Shown here: positions 8,431 to 15,200 of the stretch, piece after piece | How positions within the stretch are numbered: the first letter of the stretch is position 1 | Layout: every line of letters starts with the position of its first letter | From: Clostridia bacterium | GTDB lineage: Bacteria > Bacillota > Clostridia > Saccharofermentanales > UBA5734 | DNA: 33,727 bases | NCBI GenBank assembly: GCA_009928985.1 | Contig: SABL01000015.1 | Span: forward strand, 1 to 33,727 | Direction: 5' to 3' | The notes under the pieces: generated by a model | What the model was told of the DNA's origin: nothing | What the model saw: the letters and a program-made list of their open reading frames with translations, nothing else | Databases searched by the model: none | Program-made: the position numbers and the translations under genes

Positions 8431-9546
8431 CTACTTGAGCATGTTCTGGCCGCCTGTGACAGGGATGGCCTGGCCGGTTTCGTAATCCTGCTCGACGCAG
8501 TAAAGGATGGCTTTCGCCACATTGCGCGGTGAGCAGCCCCGGCGCATCGGAACTTTGGCTACATAAAAATCATACACATCCTGGACGGTCTTGGCACCCG
8601 GCACCTTGCCGGCATTGAGGTACTGGACGAACAGACCGCGCTCCGGATCGCTCCACAGCGGACCTTCGTAATAATTGCCTGGGCAAATTGCATTGACCTT
8701 GATCCGGTCTTCAACAAGTTCCTTGGCAAAGCTCTGGACCAAGCCGATGCCGCCGAATTTGCCGCCGGCATAGGCGAAGTTTTTGTTGGAGCCCTCAAGG
8801 CCGGATTTCGAATTGATCTGGACGATGTCCGCTGAATAGTCCGGATCAACGGCAGATTGCTGTTTCATCATCCGCGAGCCGTATTTGGTAACGAGGAAGA
8901 AAGCAGTGTAGTTGATTTTGGTGACGAAGTCGAAATTGGCCAGGGTCATTTCCTCGAGGCCTCCGGCCCGGAGGACACCGGCATTGCTGACCAGAAGGTC
9001 AAGACCACCGAACTCGAGGGCGATCGTCTCCATCAAGGTCTGGACAGATTCTTCGCTGCCGACGTCCACTTTCAGGGCGCGGGCAGCAGACTCGCCAAAT
9101 TCTTCATTCAAGGAATCCGCGACGACTTTGGCCTGGTCGAGATTGAGGTCGGCGATGATCAGGTGCGCGCCAGCTCCGGCCAGTTCGCGGGCGATCCCTT
9201 CGCCAAAGCCTTGGGCCGCACCTGTGACCAGGACATTTTTACCATGCAGCCGTTTGCCCTGGCTCTTGGTGCCGGATGGGCGGGCAATAAAGGTGCCGAT
9301 GCCATTGACCATGACACTGGTCACTGTCCGGTCCAGAGGCTTAGCCGCTTTCAGCTGGCTGATCAATTCAGAGAAGCTGGCCGCTTTTTCGGCATCAACC
9401 GCAAAACCCGCTGCAGCGGCTGTTTCGCCGGCAGGAATGTAGCGCACCAAGGGGTAGTCTGTTTCTTGGAGCAGTGAGCGAATCACTGGCGCAAGGCGTG
9501 TTGCGACACTGTTTAGCCCGCCGGCTTGTTCAATCCAATCAATCAT
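8431..9546 (-). CDS. Sorbitol-6-phosphate 2-dehydrogenase-like SDR with N-terminal extension
   Basis: This short-chain dehydrogenase should interconvert a polyol hydroxyl and a ketone using NAD(P). The Rossmann motif TGAAQGFGEGIA starts near residue 107, followed by SNAGV, S246 in INSKSG, and the catalytic Y259-x3-K263. INSKSG, the C-terminal KVPMRRGC, and TGQAIPVTGGQNM closely resemble GutD/SrlD, so I place it near sorbitol-6-phosphate 2-dehydrogenases. It is 371 residues, about 100 longer than a normal SDR. The extra N-terminal part has no domain I recognise, although the stretch VMVNGIGTF is faintly like the aldolase-SDR junction of rhamnulose-phosphate aldolase fusions. The ATG at 9546 follows AAGGAGGAACG. 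The gene lies between a SorE-like zinc dehydrogenase and E2. In sorbose pathways this pair reduces one carbonyl and then oxidises another carbon. The actual substrate here is inferred only. Confidence 0.85.
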   Translation of the reverse strand: MIDWIEQAGGLNSVATRLAPVIRSLLQETDYPLVRYIPAGETAAAAGFAVDAEKAASFSELISQLKAAKPLDRTVTSVMVNGIGTFIARPSGTKSQGKRLHGKNVLVTGAAQGFGEGIARELAGAGAHLIIADLNLDQAKVVADSLNEEFGESAARALKVDVGSEESVQTLMETIALEFGGLDLLVSNAGVLRAGGLEEMTLANFDFVTKINYTAFFLVTKYGSRMMKQQSAVDPDYSADIVQINSKSGLEGSNKNFAYAGGKFGGIGLVQSFAKELVEDRIKVNAICPGNYYEGPLWSDPERGLFVQYLNAGKVPGAKTVQDVYDFYVAKVPMRRGCSPRNVAKAILYCVEQDYETGQAIPVTGGQNMLK

Positions 9547-9578
9547 GGGTGATCGTTCCTCCTTGCCCTTTCCAGGGC

Positions 9579-9619
9579 GCCGGCCAGCTGCCCAGAGGAG
9601 GGAGGGCAGCCGGACCGGC
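9579..9619 (-). promoter_or_regulatory. Intercistronic stem-loop between the two dehydrogenase genes
   Basis: Outer arms GCCGG and CCGGC and inner arms GCTGCCC and GGGCAGC pair around a 10-nt purine-rich loop, with a small internal mismatch. It lies just after the zinc-dehydrogenase stop codon. There is no T-tract on the minus strand, so partial termination or mRNA protection is more likely than complete termination. Confidence 0.55.
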
Positions 9620-9641
9620 TATTTGAATGCAGGTATGGTCT

Positions 9642-10916
9642 TCAGGATTCGAGGGCCGGGGCGTGGGCCAGAAGGTATTTTTCCGCCTCTGGATTCCACA
9701 GGCCTTTGTAGCGAGATACGATCTCGGCCAGATCCTTGAACATCGGATCGTTTTGGCCAAGCTCGGCGAAATCAGCGATGGCGGTCAACGGCAGATTGAC
9801 ATGGGTGTAGATCAGTTTCTTGCCGCCGGGAATTTTCGGCAGGTTGAGGGTGGTTTCGGCAACGGCATTCAGGCCGCCGACATGGGTGATCATGGCAGAG
9901 GGGTTGATCAGGCCGCGGGACATCAGATCGATCGACTCGATCAGGTCATCGGTGTTGCCGCCGCTGTTGCCAGCGACATGGGTGGCATTGTAATGGACAT
10001 TGTAGAAATTGTACTGGGCAGAGAATTCCGGATTGGTCGGGCCGGCGAAGAAGTTAAGGCAGCCATCGAATGCCAGGATTTTGTCGGCCTGCTCGACCAC
10101 AGCCGAGACTGGGGCATAGACGTAGACGTCGTTATAACCAGCATTGTTCTCGGTCAGGCTCATCAGATAGGCCGGGACATCAGCGACGCCGCTGGTGTTG
10201 ACATAGACGAGCTTGACGCCGTTTTTTGCGGCTTCTTCAACCGTGAGGATCGAGGCCGCGCGGGCCAGGCGGGTGTCGTCGATGTCCGTGACGACAAGCA
10301 GCTTGGGTTTCCTGGGATTGTGGATCGCATAGTCGATCGCACCCAGGCCCATCGGGCCGACACCAGCAAGCAGGGCCATGTTGCCGCCCTCGACGATGCC
10401 CATTTCATGTTCGTAGCTGCCAGGTTTGGTGTGGTAATTGACGTGGAAGCCACCGACGATGCAGGATACCGGTTCAGCCAGTGAACCGAAGTAGAATGCG
10501 TCACCTTCGTAATTGAGCAGGCAGCCGCGCGCCATGACGATTTCCGGAATGATGATATAGGTAGCATCGCCACCGATGTGGGGGAAGGTATATCCGGGAG
10601 CTGCGTAGACATTGGCCGGGTCGTTGATCGCCGGCTGGATGGCAAAACGCTGGCCGGGTTTGAACTGGCTGGACCACTTGGCTCCTACTTCGAGAATCTC
10701 GCCGCAGAACTCGTGGCCGATGATGACCGGATTGGTCGCGATGTCGTCCGGCACGCGCTTGTGGTCGGAGCCTTGCATGGCCGCCTTGTAGGAGGACATG
10801 CAAATGCTGTCGGAAATGATCTTGGCCAGGATCTCGCCTTCCTTCAGCGGCGGCAGTTCAAACGTCTCCAGGCGCAGATCGCCTTTGCCATACAGGCGGA
10901 CAGCAGTAGTCTTCAT
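9642..10916 (-). CDS. Zinc-type medium-chain dehydrogenase, L-sorbose-1-phosphate reductase-like
   Basis: This 424-residue MDR protein probably reduces a ketose to a polyol, or the reverse, with NAD(P)H. It has the catalytic-zinc set C39 (DSICMSSYK), H68-E69 (GHEFCGEI), and a Glu in SLAEPVSC, plus the dinucleotide loop GVGPMGLGAIDYA. The four-Cys structural zinc lobe of classical alcohol dehydrogenases is absent. The long N-terminal half and ISDSICMSSYKAA resemble SorE-type L-sorbose-1-phosphate reductases as I remember them; this placement is from memory, not a search. It is the first gene of the operon: the start at 10916 follows TAAGGAGGATTC, and a strong promoter with operator lies 60-90 bp upstream. 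Next is the SDR, and the pairing of a SorE-like and a GutD-like enzyme suggests a reduce-then-oxidise isomerisation of a keto sugar. Confidence 0.85.
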   Translation of the reverse strand: MKTTAVRLYGKGDLRLETFELPPLKEGEILAKIISDSICMSSYKAAMQGSDHKRVPDDIATNPVIIGHEFCGEILEVGAKWSSQFKPGQRFAIQPAINDPANVYAAPGYTFPHIGGDATYIIIPEIVMARGCLLNYEGDAFYFGSLAEPVSCIVGGFHVNYHTKPGSYEHEMGIVEGGNMALLAGVGPMGLGAIDYAIHNPRKPKLLVVTDIDDTRLARAASILTVEEAAKNGVKLVYVNTSGVADVPAYLMSLTENNAGYNDVYVYAPVSAVVEQADKILAFDGCLNFFAGPTNPEFSAQYNFYNVHYNATHVAGNSGGNTDDLIESIDLMSRGLINPSAMITHVGGLNAVAETTLNLPKIPGGKKLIYTHVNLPLTAIADFAELGQNDPMFKDLAEIVSRYKGLWNPEAEKYLLAHAPALES

Positions 10917-10941
10917 GAAAGAATCCTCCTTAGATTATGAA

Positions 10942-10955
10942 AAGCGTAAACGCTT
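10942..10955 (-). promoter_or_regulatory. Inverted repeat in the operon leader, cre-like
   Basis: AAGCGT-AA-ACGCTT is a perfect 6-bp inverted repeat about 14-27 nt after the predicted transcription start. Read on the minus strand, AGCAAGCGTTTACG differs from the CcpA cre consensus at two outer positions. Its place suits a roadblock for carbon catabolite control, but a different LacI-type regulator could also use it. Confidence 0.5.
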
Positions 10956-10975
10956 GCTTCTAGTTTCTGTGTTTG

Positions 10976-11004
10976 ATTATATCATCATAAATGTTCATTG
11001 TGAA
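10976..11004 (-). promoter_or_regulatory. Promoter of the rhamnose/dehydrogenase-complex operon
   Basis: On the minus strand, TTCACA (10999-11004) and TATAAT (10976-10981) are 17 bp apart, and the -10 box is extended by TG (TGATATAAT). Five of six bases match at -35 and all six at -10, the best promoter in the window. It drives the zinc dehydrogenase gene after a leader of about 50 nt. Confidence 0.8.
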
Positions 11005-11018
11005 CACCTGTATGAACA
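10992..11018. promoter_or_regulatory. Probable DeoR-family operator overlapping the -35 box
   Basis: TGTTCA (10992-10997) and TGAACA (11001-11006) form a perfect inverted repeat with a 3-bp spacer, and a third copy TGAACA lies at 11013-11018. The repeats cover the -35 box of the operon promoter, so a bound protein would block RNA polymerase. The divergent DeoR-type gene is the obvious partner (inference). Confidence 0.6.
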
Positions 11019-11049
11019 AACTTTTCATGCTTATTTTGACATCTCGCCA

Positions 11050-11072
11050 AAAAAGGGACCCCGTCCCTTTTT
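11050..11072. terminator. Bidirectional terminator-like hairpin between divergent promoters
   Basis: AAAAAGGGAC and GTCCCTTTTT pair perfectly around a CCC loop, with A/T tracts on both sides. It lies upstream of both divergent promoters, so it probably insulates them. A second, weaker hairpin with AAACCG and CGGTTT arms and a T-run follows at 11077-11116. Confidence 0.65.
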
Positions 11073-11181
11073 CGGCAAACCGCTTCTAACCGCCTTTTAT
11101 AGGGCTTCTTCGGTTTTTTGACTAAATTTTAATTGGATGTCTCTTGTTGATAAATTGCTGTGCTTTATGCAAAATTCACAC

Positions 11182-11210
11182 TTGATTTTTACAGGGAAAT
11201 TATCTATACC
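11182..11210 (+). promoter_or_regulatory. Candidate promoter of the DeoR-family regulator
   Basis: TTGATT (11182-11187) and TATACC (11205-11210) are 17 bp apart, each matching four of six consensus bases. The leader to the start codon would be about 105 nt. I see no gene between 11020 and 11322. Confidence 0.45.
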
Positions 11211-11322
11211 TAAATTAGAGATCTTGTTACATCATTTTCAGGATCTCCAGGCTGCGGTTTTCAGGCCTGATTCAATCAATTTTCAATCGCCGGGCCCATT
11301 TTGTCCGGTAAGGAGGACGGGT

Positions 11323-12081
11323 ATGCCGACTGACCGGCGTGAAGCCATCAACCAGACCATCCAGTCGCGCGGGGAAATCCACCTCAGCGAGTTGGCGGAG
11401 CTTTTCCCGGATGTCTCGAGCATGACTTTGCGCAGAGACTTGGAGTCGCTGGAACGCCAGGGACTGGTTGTCCGGACCCGGGGCGGGGCCAAATCCATGG
11501 CCCACCTGTCGATGATCAAGGAGGCGGCCTACACCCAGCGCCAGGTCACAAATGCCGGCGCCAAAATGGCGATCGCCGACAAGGCGTCCCAGCTGGTCGA
11601 GGAAGGGCGTTCGATCTACATCGACTCCGGCACCACGTGCATGTATTTTGCCCAGCGCCTCTCGGACATCAGCCTGTTCGTCCTCACCCCGGCACCCAAC
11701 ATCGCCCTGGAGCTGGCCAAGAACGCCAACATCAAGGTCAACCTCACCGGCGGCCAGCTCAACCGAGAGACGTTGACCCTGACCGGTTTCAACGCCACCG
11801 AGTACGTCAAGTCCCTCAACATCGACTATGCCTTCATGGCCGCCAGCGCTTTTTCACCAGACAGCGGCTTTTCCTGCGGTGACTATTACGAAGCCGAGCT
11901 CAAGCGCCTGATCATCCGCAAGGCCCAGCACGTCGTCCTCCTGATGGATACCAGCAAGATGAACAACCGTCTTCCCTACACCTTTGCCCGCCTCAGCAGC
12001 ATCCAGACCCTGGTCACCGATGCCCCCCTGCCTGAGGAAATCCAGAAACTGGCCCTGCAAGCACACGTCCGGCTGCTGTGA
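11323..12081 (+). CDS. DeoR-family transcriptional regulator, probable rhamnose-operon repressor
   Basis: The 252-residue protein has the DeoR layout. An N-terminal winged helix-turn-helix (EIHLSELAELFPDVSSMTLRRDLESLERQGLVVRTRGGAK in pieces, about residues 17-55) precedes a sugar-phosphate-sensing domain with IYIDSGTTC, LTGGQLNRET and DYAFMAAS-type motifs. Such proteins repress sugar operons and release DNA when a phosphorylated sugar binds. DeoR-type RhaR proteins control rhamnose genes in some Bacillus and rhizobia, which fits this position. An in-frame ORF extends to an ATG at 11137, but I chose the ATG at 11323 because AAGGAGG lies 8 bp upstream and the family normally starts just before RREAIN. 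It is divergent from the operon, with inverted TGTTCA repeats over the operon promoter. The actual inducer is unknown. Confidence 0.9.
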   Translation: MPTDRREAINQTIQSRGEIHLSELAELFPDVSSMTLRRDLESLERQGLVVRTRGGAKSMAHLSMIKEAAYTQRQVTNAGAKMAIADKASQLVEEGRSIYIDSGTTCMYFAQRLSDISLFVLTPAPNIALELAKNANIKVNLTGGQLNRETLTLTGFNATEYVKSLNIDYAFMAASAFSPDSGFSCGDYYEAELKRLIIRKAQHVVLLMDTSKMNNRLPYTFARLSSIQTLVTDAPLPEEIQKLALQAHVRLL

Positions 12082-12101
12082 CACTCGACCCGCACCATGA
12101 A

Positions 12102-12138
12102 AACAGGCCCCGCAGGTACAACACTTGCGGAGCCTGTT
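12102..12138. terminator. Bidirectional terminator between deoR and the pyrophosphatase gene
   Basis: AACAGGCCCCGCAGGT pairs with ACTTGCGGAGCCTGTT through two wobble pairs around a 5-nt loop. On the minus strand the stem is followed by TTTT, so it works best for the pyrophosphatase transcript. On the plus strand a TATTATT tail follows it, so it can also end the regulator transcript. Confidence 0.75.
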
Positions 12139-12202
12139 CTATTATTGTCGGAGTTCGGCCTTAGCCAGCGCTAAAGACCTGACTTATTGTTCAGGCAGGC
12201 CA

Positions 12203-14380
12203 TCAGCCACCAAACAGAGAGAGGAAATTGAACTTGCTGTAGATGGAGACGGTGATCAAAGAGATGGTAGACATGATCTTGATCAGGATATCCAATGAAG
12301 GGCCAACGGTGTCCTTCAAAGGATCGCCCACCGTATCACCAATGACAGTCGCACTGTGCGTAACGCTGCCTTTGGGATGGCCTTCGATGCCACCAGATTC
12401 AATGTATTTTTTAGCATTGTCCCAGGCGCCGCCGCTGTTGGCCGTGAAAATCGCCAGCATGACCGCAGACATCGTCGCCCCGATCAGAAGACCGCCAACA
12501 AACCGGGCTCCGAAGATAAAACCGGACAGAACAGGCAAGACCACGGCAATGACAACTGGCAGTTTCATTTCTCGGATCGCACCGGCCGCGGAGATCGTGA
12601 TGCAGCGCTTGTAATCCGGACGTGTCTCACCGGTCAAAATGCCAGGCATCTCCTTGAACTGGCGCCGGACCTCCTCAACCATGTCGCCGGCACTCTTGGC
12701 CACGGCATCGATCAACAACGATGAAAACAGGAACGGCATCGCAGCGCCGACAAAAGCGCCAGCCAGGACATAGGAATTGATGATGTCGAGCGAGACATCC
12801 ATGACTTTGTCATTGAGGCCCATCTGGGCGTACATGAAGGAAACGAGCAAGGAGAGCGAAGCCAGGGCGGCCGAACCGATGGCAAAGCCTTTGCCGATGG
12901 CCGCGGTGGTATTGCCAACCGAGTCGAGTTTGTCGGTGATCTTGCGCACAGCCGGGTCGAGCTTGCTCATTTCGGAAATTCCGCCAGCATTGTCCGCGAT
13001 CGGGCCGTACGTGTCGACCGAGACGGTGGCCGCGACAAACGACAGCATGCCGATGGCCGCCATGGCGACCCCATAGACACCGGAAACCGCATTGGCAAAA
13101 ATGACAGCAGCCGCCAGGGTTACAACCGGCAGGAACACCGAATGCATGCCCACAGCCAAGCCATTGGTGATCGTCAGAGCCGTGCCGGAAATCGAAGCAT
13201 GAGCAATCTTTTTTGTCGGTTCATAGTCATAGCTGGTGTAGATTTCGGCAAAAAAGCCAATCCCCATGCCAGCCACAATGCCAATGACAGCAGCTATCCA
13301 AGGGGAAAGTGCACCCGCTTTGAAGCCGACGACTGAAACATCGATGCCACGGAAGTAAAACTGAGTGAACAGGAATCCGCCAACCACGATGATCGCCGCC
13401 GACGTATAGAGCGAGATGTTCAGTTCCTGATGCGGGTTTTCATTCGGCTTTCTGGCGATGACAAAGAAGATGCCGATGATGCAGCCGACAAGACCAATGG
13501 CTGCAAACAGCACAGGGAACGTGATCAGTTTGCTCAACAACTCCGGACTGACCGCATTGGCTTGGCCCAGGCGGGTGAAGTATAGATAGGCCGCCAGGAT
13601 GACCGCCGAGATGATCGCGCCGATGTAGCTTTCCAGCAAGTCACTGCCCAGGCCCGCGACATCACCGACGTTGTCACCGACATTGTCCGCGATCGTCGCT
13701 GGATTTCTGGCATCGTCCTCAGGGATGCCGGCCTCGGTCTTGCCGACCAGATCAGCACCCATGTCAGCAGCCTTGGTGTAGATACCACCACCGACACGAT
13801 CGAACAACGCCACCACTGAGCAGCCCAGTGAATAACCCGTGACCGACATCGTGAATGGGATGTAGGAAATCCCCAGCCAGTTTTCGACAATCACCATGCT
13901 GGCGGAATCGGCCTGCTTCAACAACAGGCCAAAGACCAGATAGACCAGGACCAGTCCCAGGAGACCAAACCCTGCTACAGAGAGACCCATGACGCTGCCG
14001 CCCTTGAAGGCCACCTTCATGGTCTTGCCCAGGCTCTTGCTCATTCGCGCTTCATTGGAAACCCGGACATTGGCCAGCGTGGCAATTTTCATGCCGATGT
14101 AGCCAGCCAGACCACTCATGACCGTTCCGAGGATGAAGGTCAGACCAACATACCAATCGATCAGGATTACCAGCGCGATGCCGATGATCCCGGAGATCAC
14201 GGCGATGATCTTGTACTCGTGATGGATGAAGGCCAGCGCGCCTTCCTGGATCACGTCGGCCAGTTCCCGCATCGTGTCCGTACCCACGGGCAGTTTCTTG
14301 ACAGAATGATAATTGATTGCGGCGAAGACCAGAGTGATGATGACTGCAACGGCAGTCGGCAGAATAAAGGCTGTCAGCAT
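12203..14380 (-). CDS. hppA: K+-dependent membrane-bound ion-translocating pyrophosphatase
   Basis: The protein hydrolyses pyrophosphate and pumps H+ or Na+ across the cytoplasmic membrane. It has 725 residues, about 16 membrane spans, and no soluble domains. The signature acidic loop DMGADLVGKTEAGIPEDDAR begins near 207, followed by NPATIADNVGDNVGD (227-240). The second acidic site, TYGPIADNAGGISEM, follows at 457-471, and the third, GDTVGDPLKDT, lies near the C-terminus. The sequence GNTTAAIGKG at 489-498 has Ala where K+-independent enzymes have Lys, so this should be the K+-dependent type. Whether it pumps Na+ or H+ depends on the position of one membrane glutamate that I cannot judge here. 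The ATG at 14380 follows AAGGGGG. It stands alone, with its own promoter and terminator. It may draw on PPi from biosynthesis and from the PPi-dependent carboxykinase at 29272. Confidence 0.97.
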   Translation of the reverse strand: MLTAFILPTAVAVIITLVFAAINYHSVKKLPVGTDTMRELADVIQEGALAFIHHEYKIIAVISGIIGIALVILIDWYVGLTFILGTVMSGLAGYIGMKIATLANVRVSNEARMSKSLGKTMKVAFKGGSVMGLSVAGFGLLGLVLVYLVFGLLLKQADSASMVIVENWLGISYIPFTMSVTGYSLGCSVVALFDRVGGGIYTKAADMGADLVGKTEAGIPEDDARNPATIADNVGDNVGDVAGLGSDLLESYIGAIISAVILAAYLYFTRLGQANAVSPELLSKLITFPVLFAAIGLVGCIIGIFFVIARKPNENPHQELNISLYTSAAIIVVGGFLFTQFYFRGIDVSVVGFKAGALSPWIAAVIGIVAGMGIGFFAEIYTSYDYEPTKKIAHASISGTALTITNGLAVGMHSVFLPVVTLAAAVIFANAVSGVYGVAMAAIGMLSFVAATVSVDTYGPIADNAGGISEMSKLDPAVRKITDKLDSVGNTTAAIGKGFAIGSAALASLSLLVSFMYAQMGLNDKVMDVSLDIINSYVLAGAFVGAAMPFLFSSLLIDAVAKSAGDMVEEVRRQFKEMPGILTGETRPDYKRCITISAAGAIREMKLPVVIAVVLPVLSGFIFGARFVGGLLIGATMSAVMLAIFTANSGGAWDNAKKYIESGGIEGHPKGSVTHSATVIGDTVGDPLKDTVGPSLDILIKIMSTISLITVSIYSKFNFLSLFGG

Positions 14381-14420
14381 GTTGTCCCCCTTGCAAGATG
14401 AAAAAATTTCGACAGTTTAC

Positions 14421-14449
14421 TTTATATCGATCGATTTGACAACAAGCAA
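14421..14449 (-). promoter_or_regulatory. Candidate promoter of hppA
   Basis: On the minus strand, TTGCTT (14444-14449) and TATAAA (14421-14426) are 17 bp apart. The -10 box matches five of six bases, the -35 box three. The predicted leader is about 35 nt. Confidence 0.45.
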
Positions 14450-14582
14450 GAACCGGGTAAAAACTAGACAGAAATCCGTCGATATTCTTCCGCATTTTTG
14501 TATATTCCATCTAACATCCCTGCCGTTTCAGATTTATTCCTACACAGGTGCGCAAAAAAATACCAATAACCTTGAAAATGCT

Positions 14583-14611
14583 TTAGACGTCCGGATAACA
14601 TTCGCTATACT
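14583..14611 (+). promoter_or_regulatory. Candidate promoter giving a leaderless DUF2284 message
   Basis: TATACT (14606-14611) matches the -10 consensus well and lies only 7 bp before the ATG at 14619. The -35 region 17 bp upstream, TTAGAC, is poor. Transcription would begin at or next to the start codon. No ribosome binding site precedes this ATG, unlike nearly all other genes here. Confidence 0.4.
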
Positions 14612-14618
14612 CAAAACC

Positions 14619-15179
14619 ATGGAAAACGAAATAAATCAATCCTTGATCAATCTCGCTCTGGCCAGTGGTGCGACTTTTGCTGCGACGATGGACCCGGCCC
14701 AGATCCCTTATGCCCCTGAACTGCGTGGCGCCTGTGCCCAGAATTATTGTGGCCGCTTTGCCACCTGCTGGGTCGGTCCGCCAGCCATCGGCGAAGTCGA
14801 AGACCTGATGGCTCAAGTCCAGACCTATCGCATCGCCCTGGTCATCCAGACCGTCGGGCAGCTGGAAGATTCATATGACTATGAAGGCATGATGGTGGCC
14901 AAGGACGAGCACATCGATGTCTACCAGAAAGCCTTGGCCGCTGTTCGTTCATCGTTTCCGCACGAACGTTTGCTGGCACTCGATGCCGGATGTTGTGATT
15001 TGTGCCCCGAATGCACCTACCCAGATGAGCCCTGCCGCCATCCCGACGAGGCAATTCCGTCGGTTGAAGCCTACGGAATCAACGTCAACCCTATGCTGGA
15101 AACGTGTGGTTTGAAGTACAACAACGGCAAAGATACCGTTTCCTATGTCGGCTTGATCATCCTCGGCCGGAAAGATTGA
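14619..15179 (+). CDS. DUF2284 cysteine-rich probable metal-binding protein
   Basis: This 186-residue protein matches DUF2284, a family of uncharacterised, probably iron-sulfur or other metal-binding proteins, often near corrinoid and methyltransferase genes. Cys residues fall in two groups: C39, C44 and C50 (CAQNYCGRFATC), and C125, C126, C129, C132 and C139 in CCDLCPECTYPDEPC, plus C163. The second group resembles a 4Fe-4S-type site, but I cannot prove which metal binds. The ending, PSVEAYGINV, is typical of the family. I chose the ATG at 14619 because the protein then begins like other members, although no ribosome binding site is visible and the frame is open further upstream. It lies 21 bp before the corrinoid activator, so it may help mature or reduce that protein or the methyltransferase system (inference). 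Confidence 0.85.
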   Translation: MENEINQSLINLALASGATFAATMDPAQIPYAPELRGACAQNYCGRFATCWVGPPAIGEVEDLMAQVQTYRIALVIQTVGQLEDSYDYEGMMVAKDEHIDVYQKALAAVRSSFPHERLLALDAGCCDLCPECTYPDEPCRHPDEAIPSVEAYGINVNPMLETCGLKYNNGKDTVSYVGLIILGRKD

Positions 15180-15200
15180 GACAGCGAACGGAGATCAGGC

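Noticed and set aside
11137-11322. N-terminal extension of the DeoR regulator
   Set aside because: The sequence does not fit the family and AAGGAGG before 11323 decides the later start.
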